From Peptoclostridium acidaminophilum DSM 3953 (lineage in GTDB: Bacteria; Bacillota; Clostridia; Peptostreptococcales; Peptostreptococcaceae), in contig NZ_CP007452.1 of assembly GCF_000597865.1 (NCBI RefSeq), forward strand, positions 1,185,183 to 1,249,182: a DNA stretch of 64,000 nt, in the 5' to 3' direction. Under the pieces are notes generated by a model. It was not told where the DNA came from and ran no database searches. It saw nothing but the letters and a program-made list of their open reading frames with translations. This document shows positions 44,190 to 51,947 of this stretch, piece after piece. The position numbers were made by a program, and so were the translations under genes. Position 1 is the first letter of the stretch. Each line of letters starts with the position of its first letter.

Positions 44190-44872
44190 TGAATTTCCAC
44201 TTCCTTACGATTTTTCCGGAAATGATAGACAACTATGCAAGCGAGAGCATAATAAAAAGAGCCTCGGAGAGCGGAGCTATAAGCGTCAAGACATGGAATA
44301 TCAGGGACTATTCAAAAAATAAGCACAAGAAGGTTGATGATTATCCTTACGGCGGCGGAAGCGGCATGGTAATGACAGCGCAGCCGATATACGACGCCTA
44401 CAAGGACATGCTCGAAAGGGAAGGCATAGAAAAGCCGCATGTGATATACATGTCCCCGAAGGGGAGGGTGTTTAGCCAGGGCGTGGCCATTGAGCTTGCA
44501 AAGCACTCGGATATAGTCTTCCTGTGCGGCCACTATGAGGGCGTAGACCAGAGGATAATCGACATGATTGTGGACGATGAGATATCGATAGGCGACTATG
44601 TGCTTACAGGTGGTGAGCTGCCTGCACTCGTGGTTATGGACGCGGTATCGAGGATGATACCCGGCGTGCTTGGCAGTGAAGATTCGCACATGGACGAGTC
44701 GTTTATGGAGGGAATGCTCGAATATCCCCACTACACAAGACCTGCGCAGTTCATGGGCCGCTGCGTTCCAGATGTGCTGCTTTCAGGAGACCACAAGAAG
44801 ATAGAAGAGTGGAGGAAAGACCGTTCACATGAGATAACAAGCAAGAGAAGGCCTGACCTTCTTGAAAAATAG
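44189..44872 (+). CDS. trmD: tRNA (guanine37-N1)-methyltransferase TrmD
   Basis: SPOUT methyltransferase making m1G37 in tRNA. It has FLTIFPEMIDNYASESI, DDYPYGGGSGMVM, LCGHYEGVDQRI, the knot segment SIGDYVLTGGELPALV and HYTRPAQF. 227 residues. Located between rimM and rplS as in most bacteria. Confidence 0.96.
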   Translation: MNFHFLTIFPEMIDNYASESIIKRASESGAISVKTWNIRDYSKNKHKKVDDYPYGGGSGMVMTAQPIYDAYKDMLEREGIEKPHVIYMSPKGRVFSQGVAIELAKHSDIVFLCGHYEGVDQRIIDMIVDDEISIGDYVLTGGELPALVVMDAVSRMIPGVLGSEDSHMDESFMEGMLEYPHYTRPAQFMGRCVPDVLLSGDHKKIEEWRKDRSHEITSKRRPDLLEK

Positions 44873-44873
44873 C

Positions 44874-44902
44874 TTGAAATGCATGTGGATTTATGGTACA
44901 AT
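44874..44902 (+). promoter_or_regulatory. Promoter of rplS
   Basis: TTGAAA at 44874-44879, 17-base spacer, TACAAT at 44897-44902, starting just after the trmD stop. Predicted start near 44909 gives rplS its own transcript with a folded leader. Confidence 0.7.
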
Positions 44903-44908
44903 CTACAT

Positions 44909-44980
44909 GCTGAATACGCGCGTTCCGCTGTTTCGCAACAACAAGGATTTGAAATAAGAACGTAGCAGAATAGGAGGAAG
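44909..44980 (+). promoter_or_regulatory. Probable L19 leader (autoregulatory RNA)
   Basis: About 75 bases between the rplS promoter and start. CGTTC at 44921-44925 pairs with GAACG at 44958-44962, closing an inner fold. Ribosomal protein L19 leaders are known in Firmicutes and let free L19 repress its own mRNA; here position and the long-range helix suggest that class, without a model search. Confidence 0.5.
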
Positions 44981-44984
44981 TATA

Positions 44985-45329
44985 ATGGATATAATAAGAA
45001 GCATTGAACAAGAGCAGCTTAGAAGCGATCTGCCGTCATTCGGAGCAGGAGACACAGTAAAGGTGCACATCAAGGTAACAGAGGGTAAAAGAGAGAGAAT
45101 CCAGGTTTACGAAGGCGTTGTAATCAAAAGACAAGGCGGCGGAAACAGAGAGACTTTCACAGTTAGAAAAATATCTTTCGGCGTAGGCGTTGAGAAGATA
45201 TTCCCTGTTCACTCACCTGTAATCGAGAAAATCGAAGTTACAAGAAAAGGTAAAGTTAGAAGAGCGAAGATATACTATCTACGTGAAAGAACTGGTAAGA
45301 GAGCAAAAGTTAAAGAAGCCAAGAAGTAA
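44985..45329 (+). CDS. rplS: 50S ribosomal protein L19
   Basis: A 114-residue basic ribosomal protein from the 30S-50S interface. It has the L19 marks [52 protein letters not shown] and [21 protein letters not shown] precedes the ATG. It has its own promoter and terminator. Confidence 0.97.
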   Translation: MDIIRSIEQEQLRSDLPSFGAGDTVKVHIKVTEGKRERIQVYEGVVIKRQGGGNRETFTVRKISFGVGVEKIFPVHSPVIEKIEVTRKGKVRRAKIYYLRERTGKRAKVKEAKK

Positions 45330-45333
45330 AGCT

Positions 45334-45360
45334 AAGGGACTGGTATTTCAGTCCCTTTTA
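45334..45360 (+). terminator. Terminator after rplS
   Basis: AAGGGACTG at 45334-45342 pairs with CAGTCCCTT at 45349-45357, followed by TT. Intrinsic terminator. Confidence 0.8.
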
Positions 45361-45409
45361 AAATCCTCAAATACTATAAATACGATGATTTAAACAGGAT
45401 GTGTTGTGA

Positions 45410-46282
45410 ATGGAAAATATTAACTGGTTCCCGGGCCACATGAAAAAAACCAGGGATCTTTTGCGCGATAACCTCAAGCTTGTTGACGTTGTAATAGAAA
45501 TACTAGACAGCAGAATACCAATAAGCAGCAAAAACCCTGAGATAGATAAGATAATAGACGGCAAGGCGAAGGTCGTAGTGCTTAACAAGCTCGACCTGTC
45601 AGATCCGGCAAAGACGGAGCAGTGGAAAAAATACTTCAAGAATAATGGCAGCAGGGCAATATTCCTGGATTCGATAAAAGGCGTCGGCATAGATGCACTT
45701 ATATCAGAGTGCCGCCTGGCCGCGAGCGAAAAGATGAGCCAACTTGCAAGCAGGGGCAGAAACGAGCGCGCCATAAGGGTCATGATAGTAGGAATACCAA
45801 ACGTAGGCAAGTCGTCCCTCATAAATAAGCTTTCAGGCAAAAAAAGTGCCAAGGTGGGGAACAGGCCGGGAGTTACGAGGGGCAAGCAGTGGGTCAAGCT
45901 CAAGGGCGATCTCGAGATGCTTGATACGCCGGGTATACTCTGGCCTAAATTCGAAGACCAGAGCGTAGCTCTCAATCTGGCCTTCACAGGCGCCATAAAG
46001 GACGAGGTTCTGGACTCGGAGACCGTAGCCCTTAGACTAATAGAAAAACTCTCGCTAATCGAGCCTGAGAAGCTCAAAACGAGATTCGCACTCGAGGAGT
46101 TAGGCGAAACTCCCCTGGAAACAATGGATGCGATAGGCAAAAAAAGAGGCTGCATAATATCAAAAAGTGAAATAGACTACGAAAGGGTCGCAGGAATAAT
46201 ACTCCACGAATTCAGAAGCGCAAAAATAGGGAGGATCACTCTTGAGACGCCAGACGATCTGCAGAAAGTAGAGAAGGATTAA
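45410..46282 (+). CDS. rbgA: Ribosome biogenesis GTPase RbgA (YlqF)
   Basis: Circularly permuted GTPase for late 50S assembly. It starts INWFPGHMKKT, has G4 NKLDLSD near residue 63, then G1 GIPNVGKSSLINKL near residue 130 and G3 DTPGILWP, and a C-terminal RNA-binding helical domain. 290 residues. The terminator hairpin begins inside the last codons and the stop codon lies in its loop. Confidence 0.95.
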   Translation: MENINWFPGHMKKTRDLLRDNLKLVDVVIEILDSRIPISSKNPEIDKIIDGKAKVVVLNKLDLSDPAKTEQWKKYFKNNGSRAIFLDSIKGVGIDALISECRLAASEKMSQLASRGRNERAIRVMIVGIPNVGKSSLINKLSGKKSAKVGNRPGVTRGKQWVKLKGDLEMLDTPGILWPKFEDQSVALNLAFTGAIKDEVLDSETVALRLIEKLSLIEPEKLKTRFALEELGETPLETMDAIGKKRGCIISKSEIDYERVAGIILHEFRSAKIGRITLETPDDLQKVEKD

Positions 46283-46300
46283 ATCTTTCTCTATTTTTTT
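46269..46300 (+). terminator. Terminator overlapping the rbgA stop
   Basis: TAGAGAAGGAT at 46269-46279 pairs with ATCTTTCTCTA at 46283-46293 (one G-U pair), followed by T7. The TAA stop codon forms the 3-base loop, so the last coding bases form the hairpin. Confidence 0.8.
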
Positions 46301-46313
46301 GCGTGTGATATCA

Positions 46314-46343
46314 TTACATAATATATGAGAATGTCGATATAAT
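46314..46343 (+). promoter_or_regulatory. Possible promoter of rnhB
   Basis: TTACAT at 46314-46319, 18-base spacer, TATAAT at 46338-46343, after the rbgA terminator and 72 bases before rnhB. Confidence 0.5.
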
Positions 46344-46415
46344 ACGCAGAATATAAATGAGCTGTTATTTGGGAAATATCTGAAGACGTGCACTTTATGG
46401 GGGAGATGAGAATAT

Positions 46416-47187
46416 ATGTTTTCGAAAATGAATCTTAAATCAATAGAAGAACAGCTAAGGGGAGCAGGCAGGGAGGAGATAATTAAGGCCATAGGGCTTC
46501 TGAGGCAGGATGAGAGGAAGACGGTTCAAAAGCTAGCGGAAAAGTACGAAAAGCAGCTTAAGAGGGCGCAGGCTGAAAGGGAAAGGATAGAAGGCTTAAA
46601 GCGCTATGAAAGAAAGCTTATGGAAAAGGGGTACGCTTTGGTTGCCGGCATTGACGAAGCCGGCAGAGGCCCGCTGGCAGGCCCCGTGGTTGCCGCGGCA
46701 GTAATACTTCCTGAGGACGTTTTCATCGAGGGAGTAAATGACTCCAAAAAAACTCAGCCCTCAAAAGAGGGACCTGCTGTTTGACGAAATAAAATCAAAG
46801 GCAATCTCCTGGGGTGTGGGTATAGTAGACAACGAAGATATAGACAGGATAAACATACTCAACGCCACTAAAAGGGCTATGCGGCTTGCCATAGCCGGGC
46901 TTGATAAAAAACCAGACTTTCTCCTCATTGACGCGCTGGAGTTAAACGCGGTGGGAATACCGCAAAAGGGTATTATAAAGGGGGACGCAAATTCGATTTC
47001 GATAGCCTCCGCAAGCATAATAGCAAAGGTTACAAGGGACAGAATGATGGTGGAGTACGACGAGAAGTTTCCAGGATACGGCTTTAGCGTACACAAGGGG
47101 TATGGCACCAAGGAGCACTACGAAGCGATAAGCAAACAGGGAATATGCAGCATACACAGAAGATCGTTCCTTAAATCAATAGTCTAA
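46416..47187 (+). CDS. rnhB: Ribonuclease HII (apparent frameshift)
   Basis: RNase HII removes ribonucleotides from DNA. It begins with about 75 residues of helical, charged sequence, then the catalytic start [18 protein letters not shown]. The frame breaks at a run of seven A at 46746-46752; with six A it continues [17 protein letters not shown] and on through LLIDALEL and [12 protein letters not shown] to 47187. The acidic catalytic set is then complete. About 256 residues. A coding extent of 46416-47187 is the repaired one. Confidence 0.9.
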
Positions 47188-47200
47188 AAGCGGGGATATT

Positions 47201-48610
47201 ATGAAGATATTGTCACAGTCTCTAAAATCCGTAGAGAGCAAGCCTCAAAGGGGCACAGTCAAAGAGGACACGAATATAGCCAGGGGAATGGAGCTAAAGG
47301 CCACAGTCATAGACTCTTCAATAAGCAAGGTAAGAATAATGCTTGAAAACGGCAGGCAGCTTAGCGCAAAAAGCAGTGTACCTTTTGAAAATTTCATAAA
47401 TGAAAAGCTTATATTCAAGGTGATTGCAGACGAAGGCGGAGTAGTAATCAGGCCGAAGCTGCAGGATGCGAATATAAGGCATGAGCTGGACATGAAAACA
47501 GGCAGGCTCATAGCCTCTCTTGGCCTGCAGGACAACCATGAGAGCAGGGAAATTATTCATGATATGATGAAGCTGGAGATCCCTGTGACAAAAAACAACT
47601 TCCGGGCCATAAGTGAGAACTCAAGGGCACTTGAGGTGTTAAAGGCACTTGGCGAAGAAGAAGTTTTGGCGCTAAAATCGGCTGTTGCAGAAGCTGAAGG
47701 CATGGAGCTGCGCGAGCTTGGCAAGCTTATAATTGCTGAAGGCAAGGGAGAAAACCTTAAAGGACTCATAGATTCTCTCAAGGTGGCTTCTGTCGGCAGG
47801 GACGAACTGCTCTTCCTGCTAAAAAGCGGTTTCGAGCTAAGTGCGCAAAATACACTCAATTTTAGCGGGATAAGCAAGGGGAGTGAAAACATTCTGAATG
47901 TCTTGGAAAAGCTCGACGCTGCGCTCTCGGCTCTGCCTGCAGATGCAAGAGGCGCTGAGCCGGGTATTTTAGCAAGTGGAGAATCACCGCTTGTAGCGCA
48001 GCATGCCAGGATAAAAGGTGAAATAAAGGGCCTTATGGACGATATGAAGCTTGATATTTCTAAAGAGCAAACAGGGATTGGCTCAGCAAAAAACGGCGTT
48101 GAAAAACTGGCGTTAAAGCTTGAGGAGTTGATTGGAACTGCTGGAGTTAAAGAGGATTCAACGGGTGAGCTTGAGGCTGTATTTGGCAAGCTGCAGCTTC
48201 TTGGCGAGTTGGGCAAAGCCCAAGGATATTTTCAGCTTCCGATAAAGGGATACGAGGAAAACCATGTGGCTCAGCTGCTTGTGAAAAAGCAAAGGGAAAA
48301 GGCACCCGGAGAGAGTGAACGCTACTTTGCATTGATTTCAATAGGCACAAGCAATATGGGCAACGTTGCCTGCAAGGTAGGCTATTCGAGCAGCCTTGGA
48401 TATGACGTGGTATTCAGCCTCGAAGATGAGCGAGTTGTCAGGCTTTTTAAGGCCAGCGCGCAGACAATAGACAAAAGCCTCTCGGAGCTAGGCGGTGAGG
48501 CTGTAAGGATAAGCTTCAGGCTTGCATCTGAAAAAGAAGAGAGCAGGGAGTTGCTTGGCAACGACAGGGAGACGATTCAAAAAATACCAAATTTTGATAT
48601 GTGGGTGTGA
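47201..48610 (+). CDS. YlqG-like protein related to flagellar hook-length control
   Basis: A 469-residue protein with an N-terminal compact part, a long helical low-complexity middle (about 130-330) and a C-terminal domain (GYFQLPIKGYEENHVAQLLVKKQ...LISIGTSNMGNVACKVGY) that recalls the C-terminal domain of FliK-type hook-length control proteins. Bacillus YlqG has the same neighbours rnhB and ylqH. Function is unknown; with the FlhB-like next gene it may form an export-linked pair outside the flagellar operon. Confidence 0.7.
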   Translation: MKILSQSLKSVESKPQRGTVKEDTNIARGMELKATVIDSSISKVRIMLENGRQLSAKSSVPFENFINEKLIFKVIADEGGVVIRPKLQDANIRHELDMKTGRLIASLGLQDNHESREIIHDMMKLEIPVTKNNFRAISENSRALEVLKALGEEEVLALKSAVAEAEGMELRELGKLIIAEGKGENLKGLIDSLKVASVGRDELLFLLKSGFELSAQNTLNFSGISKGSENILNVLEKLDAALSALPADARGAEPGILASGESPLVAQHARIKGEIKGLMDDMKLDISKEQTGIGSAKNGVEKLALKLEELIGTAGVKEDSTGELEAVFGKLQLLGELGKAQGYFQLPIKGYEENHVAQLLVKKQREKAPGESERYFALISIGTSNMGNVACKVGYSSSLGYDVVFSLEDERVVRLFKASAQTIDKSLSELGGEAVRISFRLASEKEESRELLGNDRETIQKIPNFDMWV

Positions 48611-48614
48611 TTAT

Positions 48615-48896
48615 ATGAAGCCTAAGAGGGGTATAAAAATTGCAGCGGCGCTTAAGTATGACGTCAAAAAAGATGGAGCTCCAAGGCTTCTGGCAAAGGG
48701 CAAAGGGCTGGTCGCCCAGAAAATACTCGAGCGCGCGCAAGACGGCGGGATTGATGTGCATGAAGATGCCAGCGTGGCAGGCGGCCTTATGCAGCTTGAC
48801 CTGGGCAGTGAAATACCTGAATGCCTATACGATGCCGTGGCAAGAATACTGGCACACATAATCGACATTGACAGTAAAGAGGCGGGAGAAAAGTGA
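48615..48896 (+). CDS. FlhB-like export-switch domain protein (YlqH)
   Basis: A 93-residue protein resembling the cytoplasmic C-terminal domain of FlhB/YscU, with AAALKYDVKKDGAPRLLAKGKGLVAQKILERAQDGGIDVHEDASVAGGLMQLDLGSEIPECLY. It lacks both the membrane domain and the NPTH self-cleavage site, being just the post-cleavage part. It is paired with the FliK-like ylqG gene upstream. Its stop overlaps the yraN start. Confidence 0.85.
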   Translation: MKPKRGIKIAAALKYDVKKDGAPRLLAKGKGLVAQKILERAQDGGIDVHEDASVAGGLMQLDLGSEIPECLYDAVARILAHIIDIDSKEAGEK

Positions 48897-49243
48897 ACAA
48901 CGTGCAGGTGGGCAACAGGGGAGAAGAGATTGCGCTACACTTTCTCTCGAAAAAAGGCTACAAGATACTCGAGAAGAATTTCAGGCTGCGCATAGGAGAA
49001 ATCGACATAATAGCGTCCAAGGAGGGCTGCATTGTTTTTGCTGAGGTGAAATCCAGAAGAAACCTGGATTTTGGATATCCCTGTGAGGCTGTCGACTTTA
49101 GAAAACGCAAAAAGATACTGCTTGTGGCAAAGAGCTACATTCACATGAAGCGGCTTTACAATGTCGACTGCAGATTTGACATAATAGAGGTATATCTGGG
49201 AGAAAAGAAGGTGAACCACATAGAAGGCGCCTTCTGCGAATAA
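48893..49243 (+). CDS. yraN: YraN family (UPF0102) predicted endonuclease
   Basis: A 116-residue restriction-endonuclease-like fold protein with NRGEEIALHFLSKKGYKILEKNFR, GEIDIIASKEGCIVFAEVKSR (catalytic Asp and ExK) and RRIS-free short end. GTG start overlaps the ylqH stop, with GGGAG upstream. It lies beside yifB and dprA, genes for DNA uptake and processing. Confidence 0.9.
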   Translation: MNNVQVGNRGEEIALHFLSKKGYKILEKNFRLRIGEIDIIASKEGCIVFAEVKSRRNLDFGYPCEAVDFRKRKKILLVAKSYIHMKRLYNVDCRFDIIEVYLGEKKVNHIEGAFCE

Positions 49244-49266
49244 CAAAATAATTGGGGGAGATTTCT

Positions 49267-50799
49267 TTGTTTAGCAGGATTCTGAGTGCGGGAATAAGCG
49301 GCATCGACGCCTTCATAATTAACGTGGAAATTGATGTGGGCAGGGGTTTGCCCACATTTAATATTATAGGGCTCCCGGACGCCGCCATAAGAGAGGCCAA
49401 GGAGCGCATAAAGTCGGCAATACAAAACAGCGGGTATAAATTCCCAAACAAAAAAATACTTGTCAACCTCTCTCCAGCCGACATAAAAAAAGAGGGAAGC
49501 CACTTTGACCTGCCCATGGCCGTGGCCATGCTCAGCAGCTGCATCGAGCTTTCTCAGGAGAAGCTCAGGGAGTGCGCCATTGTGGGCGAGCTCTCGCTCG
49601 ATGGGAGCATAAAAAAAATAAAAGGTGTGCTTTCAATAGCAATAATGGCCAGGGAAGCAGGCCTCAAAAGCGTGATTGTACCATATGAAAATAAAAACGA
49701 GGCAGCCTCTGTAGAGGGAATAAACGTATTTGCATATGAAAATCTAAGCCAGGTAGTTGAAGCACTCAAGGACGGCGGCGGGATGAAGCCTCAACCACTC
49801 AGCTTAGATGCTTCAGATTCGACTGAAATCAGTCAAGACTTTTGCGATGTCAAGGGCAACTATTTTGCAAAGCGTGGTTTTGAAATAGCGGCCGCAGGCA
49901 ACCACAACATAATGATGATAGGGCCGCCCGGATCGGGCAAGACAATGATGGCCAAGCGGCTGACATCCATTTTGCCGGAGCCTACGCACGAAGAAGCCAT
50001 AGAGATAAGCAAGATATACAGCTGCTGTGGATTGCTGGGCGGAGAGGGGCTTATGCGCAATCGTCCCTTCAGATCGCCCCACCATACGGCTACGAAGGTG
50101 TCATTAATAGGCGGAGGCAAGGAGGCAAAGCCCGGAGAGGTGGTCTTGGCTCACAGGGGAGTCCTTTTCCTTGATGAGCTGCCCGAATTCGACAAAAAAG
50201 CACTTGAATGCCTGAGGGAGCCAATAGAGGACGGACTTGTAAGCATCACGCGGCTCAAGAGCTCTGCGTGCTACCCTGCAAGTTTTCTTTTTGCATCGAG
50301 CATGAATCCATGCCAGTGCGGATACTACAGGCATCCGAGAATAGAATGCAAGTGCACTCCGGGAGAGGTCAGACGATATCTGGGCAGGGTGTCTGGTCCT
50401 ATTCTGGACAGGGTGGACATTTTTATAGAAATGGCACCAGTTGACTTTGAGAGCATAAGCACAAGTGCAAGCATTCGAGAGGAGAGCTCGAGTGATATAA
50501 GGGAGAGGATATGCAGGGCGCGCGATGTGCAAAGCAGGCGCTATGGAGCTCGTAATATTTCCTGCAACAGTCAGATGAGCACATTGGACATTGAAAAATT
50601 CTGCAGCTTAAGCGGTGAGGCAACAGCTTTCCTTAAGATGCTGTTTGAAAAATACAATCTTACAACAAGGTCATACTACAGGATGCTAAGGGTATCAAGG
50701 ACTATCGCCGATATGGACGAAAGTGAATGCGTGGAAATAAAGCATCTGTCCGAGGCTTTTTCTTTCAGGAAAGCATACTACTTGTACTGGAGGTCATAG
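49267..50799 (+). CDS. YifB/ComM family AAA+ ATPase (Mg chelatase-like)
   Basis: Related to ComM, a helicase that aids recombination of taken-up DNA. It has an N-terminal ChlI-like domain (GLPDAAIREAKERIKSAI, LVNLSPADIKKEGSHFDLP), Walker A GPPGSGKTMMAKRL near residue 220, Walker B LFLDELPEFDKKALECLREP, ASMNPCQCGYY and a C-terminal sensor domain. TTG 49267 lies 6 bases after GGGGGAG and gives the typical MFSRILSAGISGID; TTG 49252 precedes the ribosome site. About 510 residues. Confidence 0.93.
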   Translation: MFSRILSAGISGIDAFIINVEIDVGRGLPTFNIIGLPDAAIREAKERIKSAIQNSGYKFPNKKILVNLSPADIKKEGSHFDLPMAVAMLSSCIELSQEKLRECAIVGELSLDGSIKKIKGVLSIAIMAREAGLKSVIVPYENKNEAASVEGINVFAYENLSQVVEALKDGGGMKPQPLSLDASDSTEISQDFCDVKGNYFAKRGFEIAAAGNHNIMMIGPPGSGKTMMAKRLTSILPEPTHEEAIEISKIYSCCGLLGGEGLMRNRPFRSPHHTATKVSLIGGGKEAKPGEVVLAHRGVLFLDELPEFDKKALECLREPIEDGLVSITRLKSSACYPASFLFASSMNPCQCGYYRHPRIECKCTPGEVRRYLGRVSGPILDRVDIFIEMAPVDFESISTSASIREESSSDIRERICRARDVQSRRYGARNISCNSQMSTLDIEKFCSLSGEATAFLKMLFEKYNLTTRSYYRMLRVSRTIADMDESECVEIKHLSEAFSFRKAYYLYWRS

Positions 50800-50801
50800 C
50801 T

Positions 50802-51896
50802 ATGGAGAGGAAGGATGCGTATCTTTTGCTTTGGTGCACAAGCGGCATAGGCTACAAGACTATTCAAAGCATCGAAGCCCAGCTGGGCGACATAGGCAGG
50901 ATTTGGGATGTGGATGATGCATATATAGACTCCATGGAGTTTGCAAGCGCTAAGGCGAGGAGGGCTTTGGTCGAGGGTATCAAAAGCAATGCATTATATA
51001 GGATAAAGGAAAATCTGCTAAGGGAGCACATCTCGTATATGACTATAGAATGCGAAGGTTATCCTTCGAAATTAAAGCAGATACATGATCCTCCGTATGT
51101 ACTTTTTTACAGGGGAGACTCCTTGCTGCTGGAGAATTTCTCCATAGCCATGGTGGGCTCAAGGAAACCTTCAGCTTACGGAGAGCTGTGCTCGAAAAAG
51201 TTTTCAAAGGAGCTCTCAAGCCTGGGCGTAACAATAGTAAGCGGTCTGGCCATTGGCATCGACAGCTGCTCTCATTACGGTGCATACAATCAAAGCGGCA
51301 GGACGGTGGCTGTGCTCGGATCGTCGATTGACAATCCATACCCGGCCCGGAACATTGGCCTTATGAACAAGATAGTTCAAAGCGGCGGAGTTGTTGTTTC
51401 TGAATATCCTCCGGGTACTGAGACGCTTCCCGGGTTTTTTCCAATGCGCAACAGGATAATAAGCGGCTTGTCTGACGGAGTGCTTATAGTGGAAGCCGCG
51501 AAAAAGAGCGGTTCTCTTATAACAATGGACTATGCTCTGGATCAGGGAAGGAACGTCTATTCAGTGCCGGGGAATATAAATTCGGCTATGAGCGAAGGGA
51601 CAAACAGTATAATAAAAACTGGAGCAAAGCTTGTAACTTGTGTTGAGGACATACTGGAAGACTACAGGCTTGAACTGAAAAAACCAGACAGCGAGATGGC
51701 CGAGGCTTCAGCTGCAATCTATTCGGAGAGTGAAGCAGCAATAGTAAATGCGCTGAGGCAAAGCGGGATAATGCATATCGACTCCATATGCGACGTTACA
51801 GCCATCCCACCTAGTGAAATCATTGGGGTGTTGAATATTTTGCAGATAAAGGGTATAGTATTAGAGTTAGGAGCAAACACGTATGCGATTGCGTAG
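50802..51896 (+). CDS. dprA: DNA processing protein DprA
   Basis: DprA loads RecA on incoming single-strand DNA. An N-terminal helix-hairpin-like part precedes the Rossmann domain with MVGSRKPSAYG, VSGLAIGIDSCSHYGA, VLGSSIDNPYPARN, FPMRNRIISGLSDGVLIVEA and VPGNINSAMSEGTN; a winged-helix-like C-terminus ends the protein. About 364 residues. ATG follows TGGAGG. Confidence 0.94.
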   Translation: MERKDAYLLLWCTSGIGYKTIQSIEAQLGDIGRIWDVDDAYIDSMEFASAKARRALVEGIKSNALYRIKENLLREHISYMTIECEGYPSKLKQIHDPPYVLFYRGDSLLLENFSIAMVGSRKPSAYGELCSKKFSKELSSLGVTIVSGLAIGIDSCSHYGAYNQSGRTVAVLGSSIDNPYPARNIGLMNKIVQSGGVVVSEYPPGTETLPGFFPMRNRIISGLSDGVLIVEAAKKSGSLITMDYALDQGRNVYSVPGNINSAMSEGTNSIIKTGAKLVTCVEDILEDYRLELKKPDSEMAEASAAIYSESEAAIVNALRQSGIMHIDSICDVTAIPPSEIIGVLNILQIKGIVLELGANTYAIA

Positions 51897-51947
51897 AATG
51901 CGCTGCAGTGTACATGTTTGAAGGACATTTCGGAGGTGTAAGTCTTA

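Noticed and set aside
46738-47187. Separate short rnhB-like gene
   Set aside because: It is the second half of rnhB after a poly-A frameshift, not a second gene.
47557-48216. 219-codon - strand frame opposite ylqG
   Set aside because: Ser/Pro-rich shadow of a helical Glu/Lys/Ala-rich protein; no independent signals.
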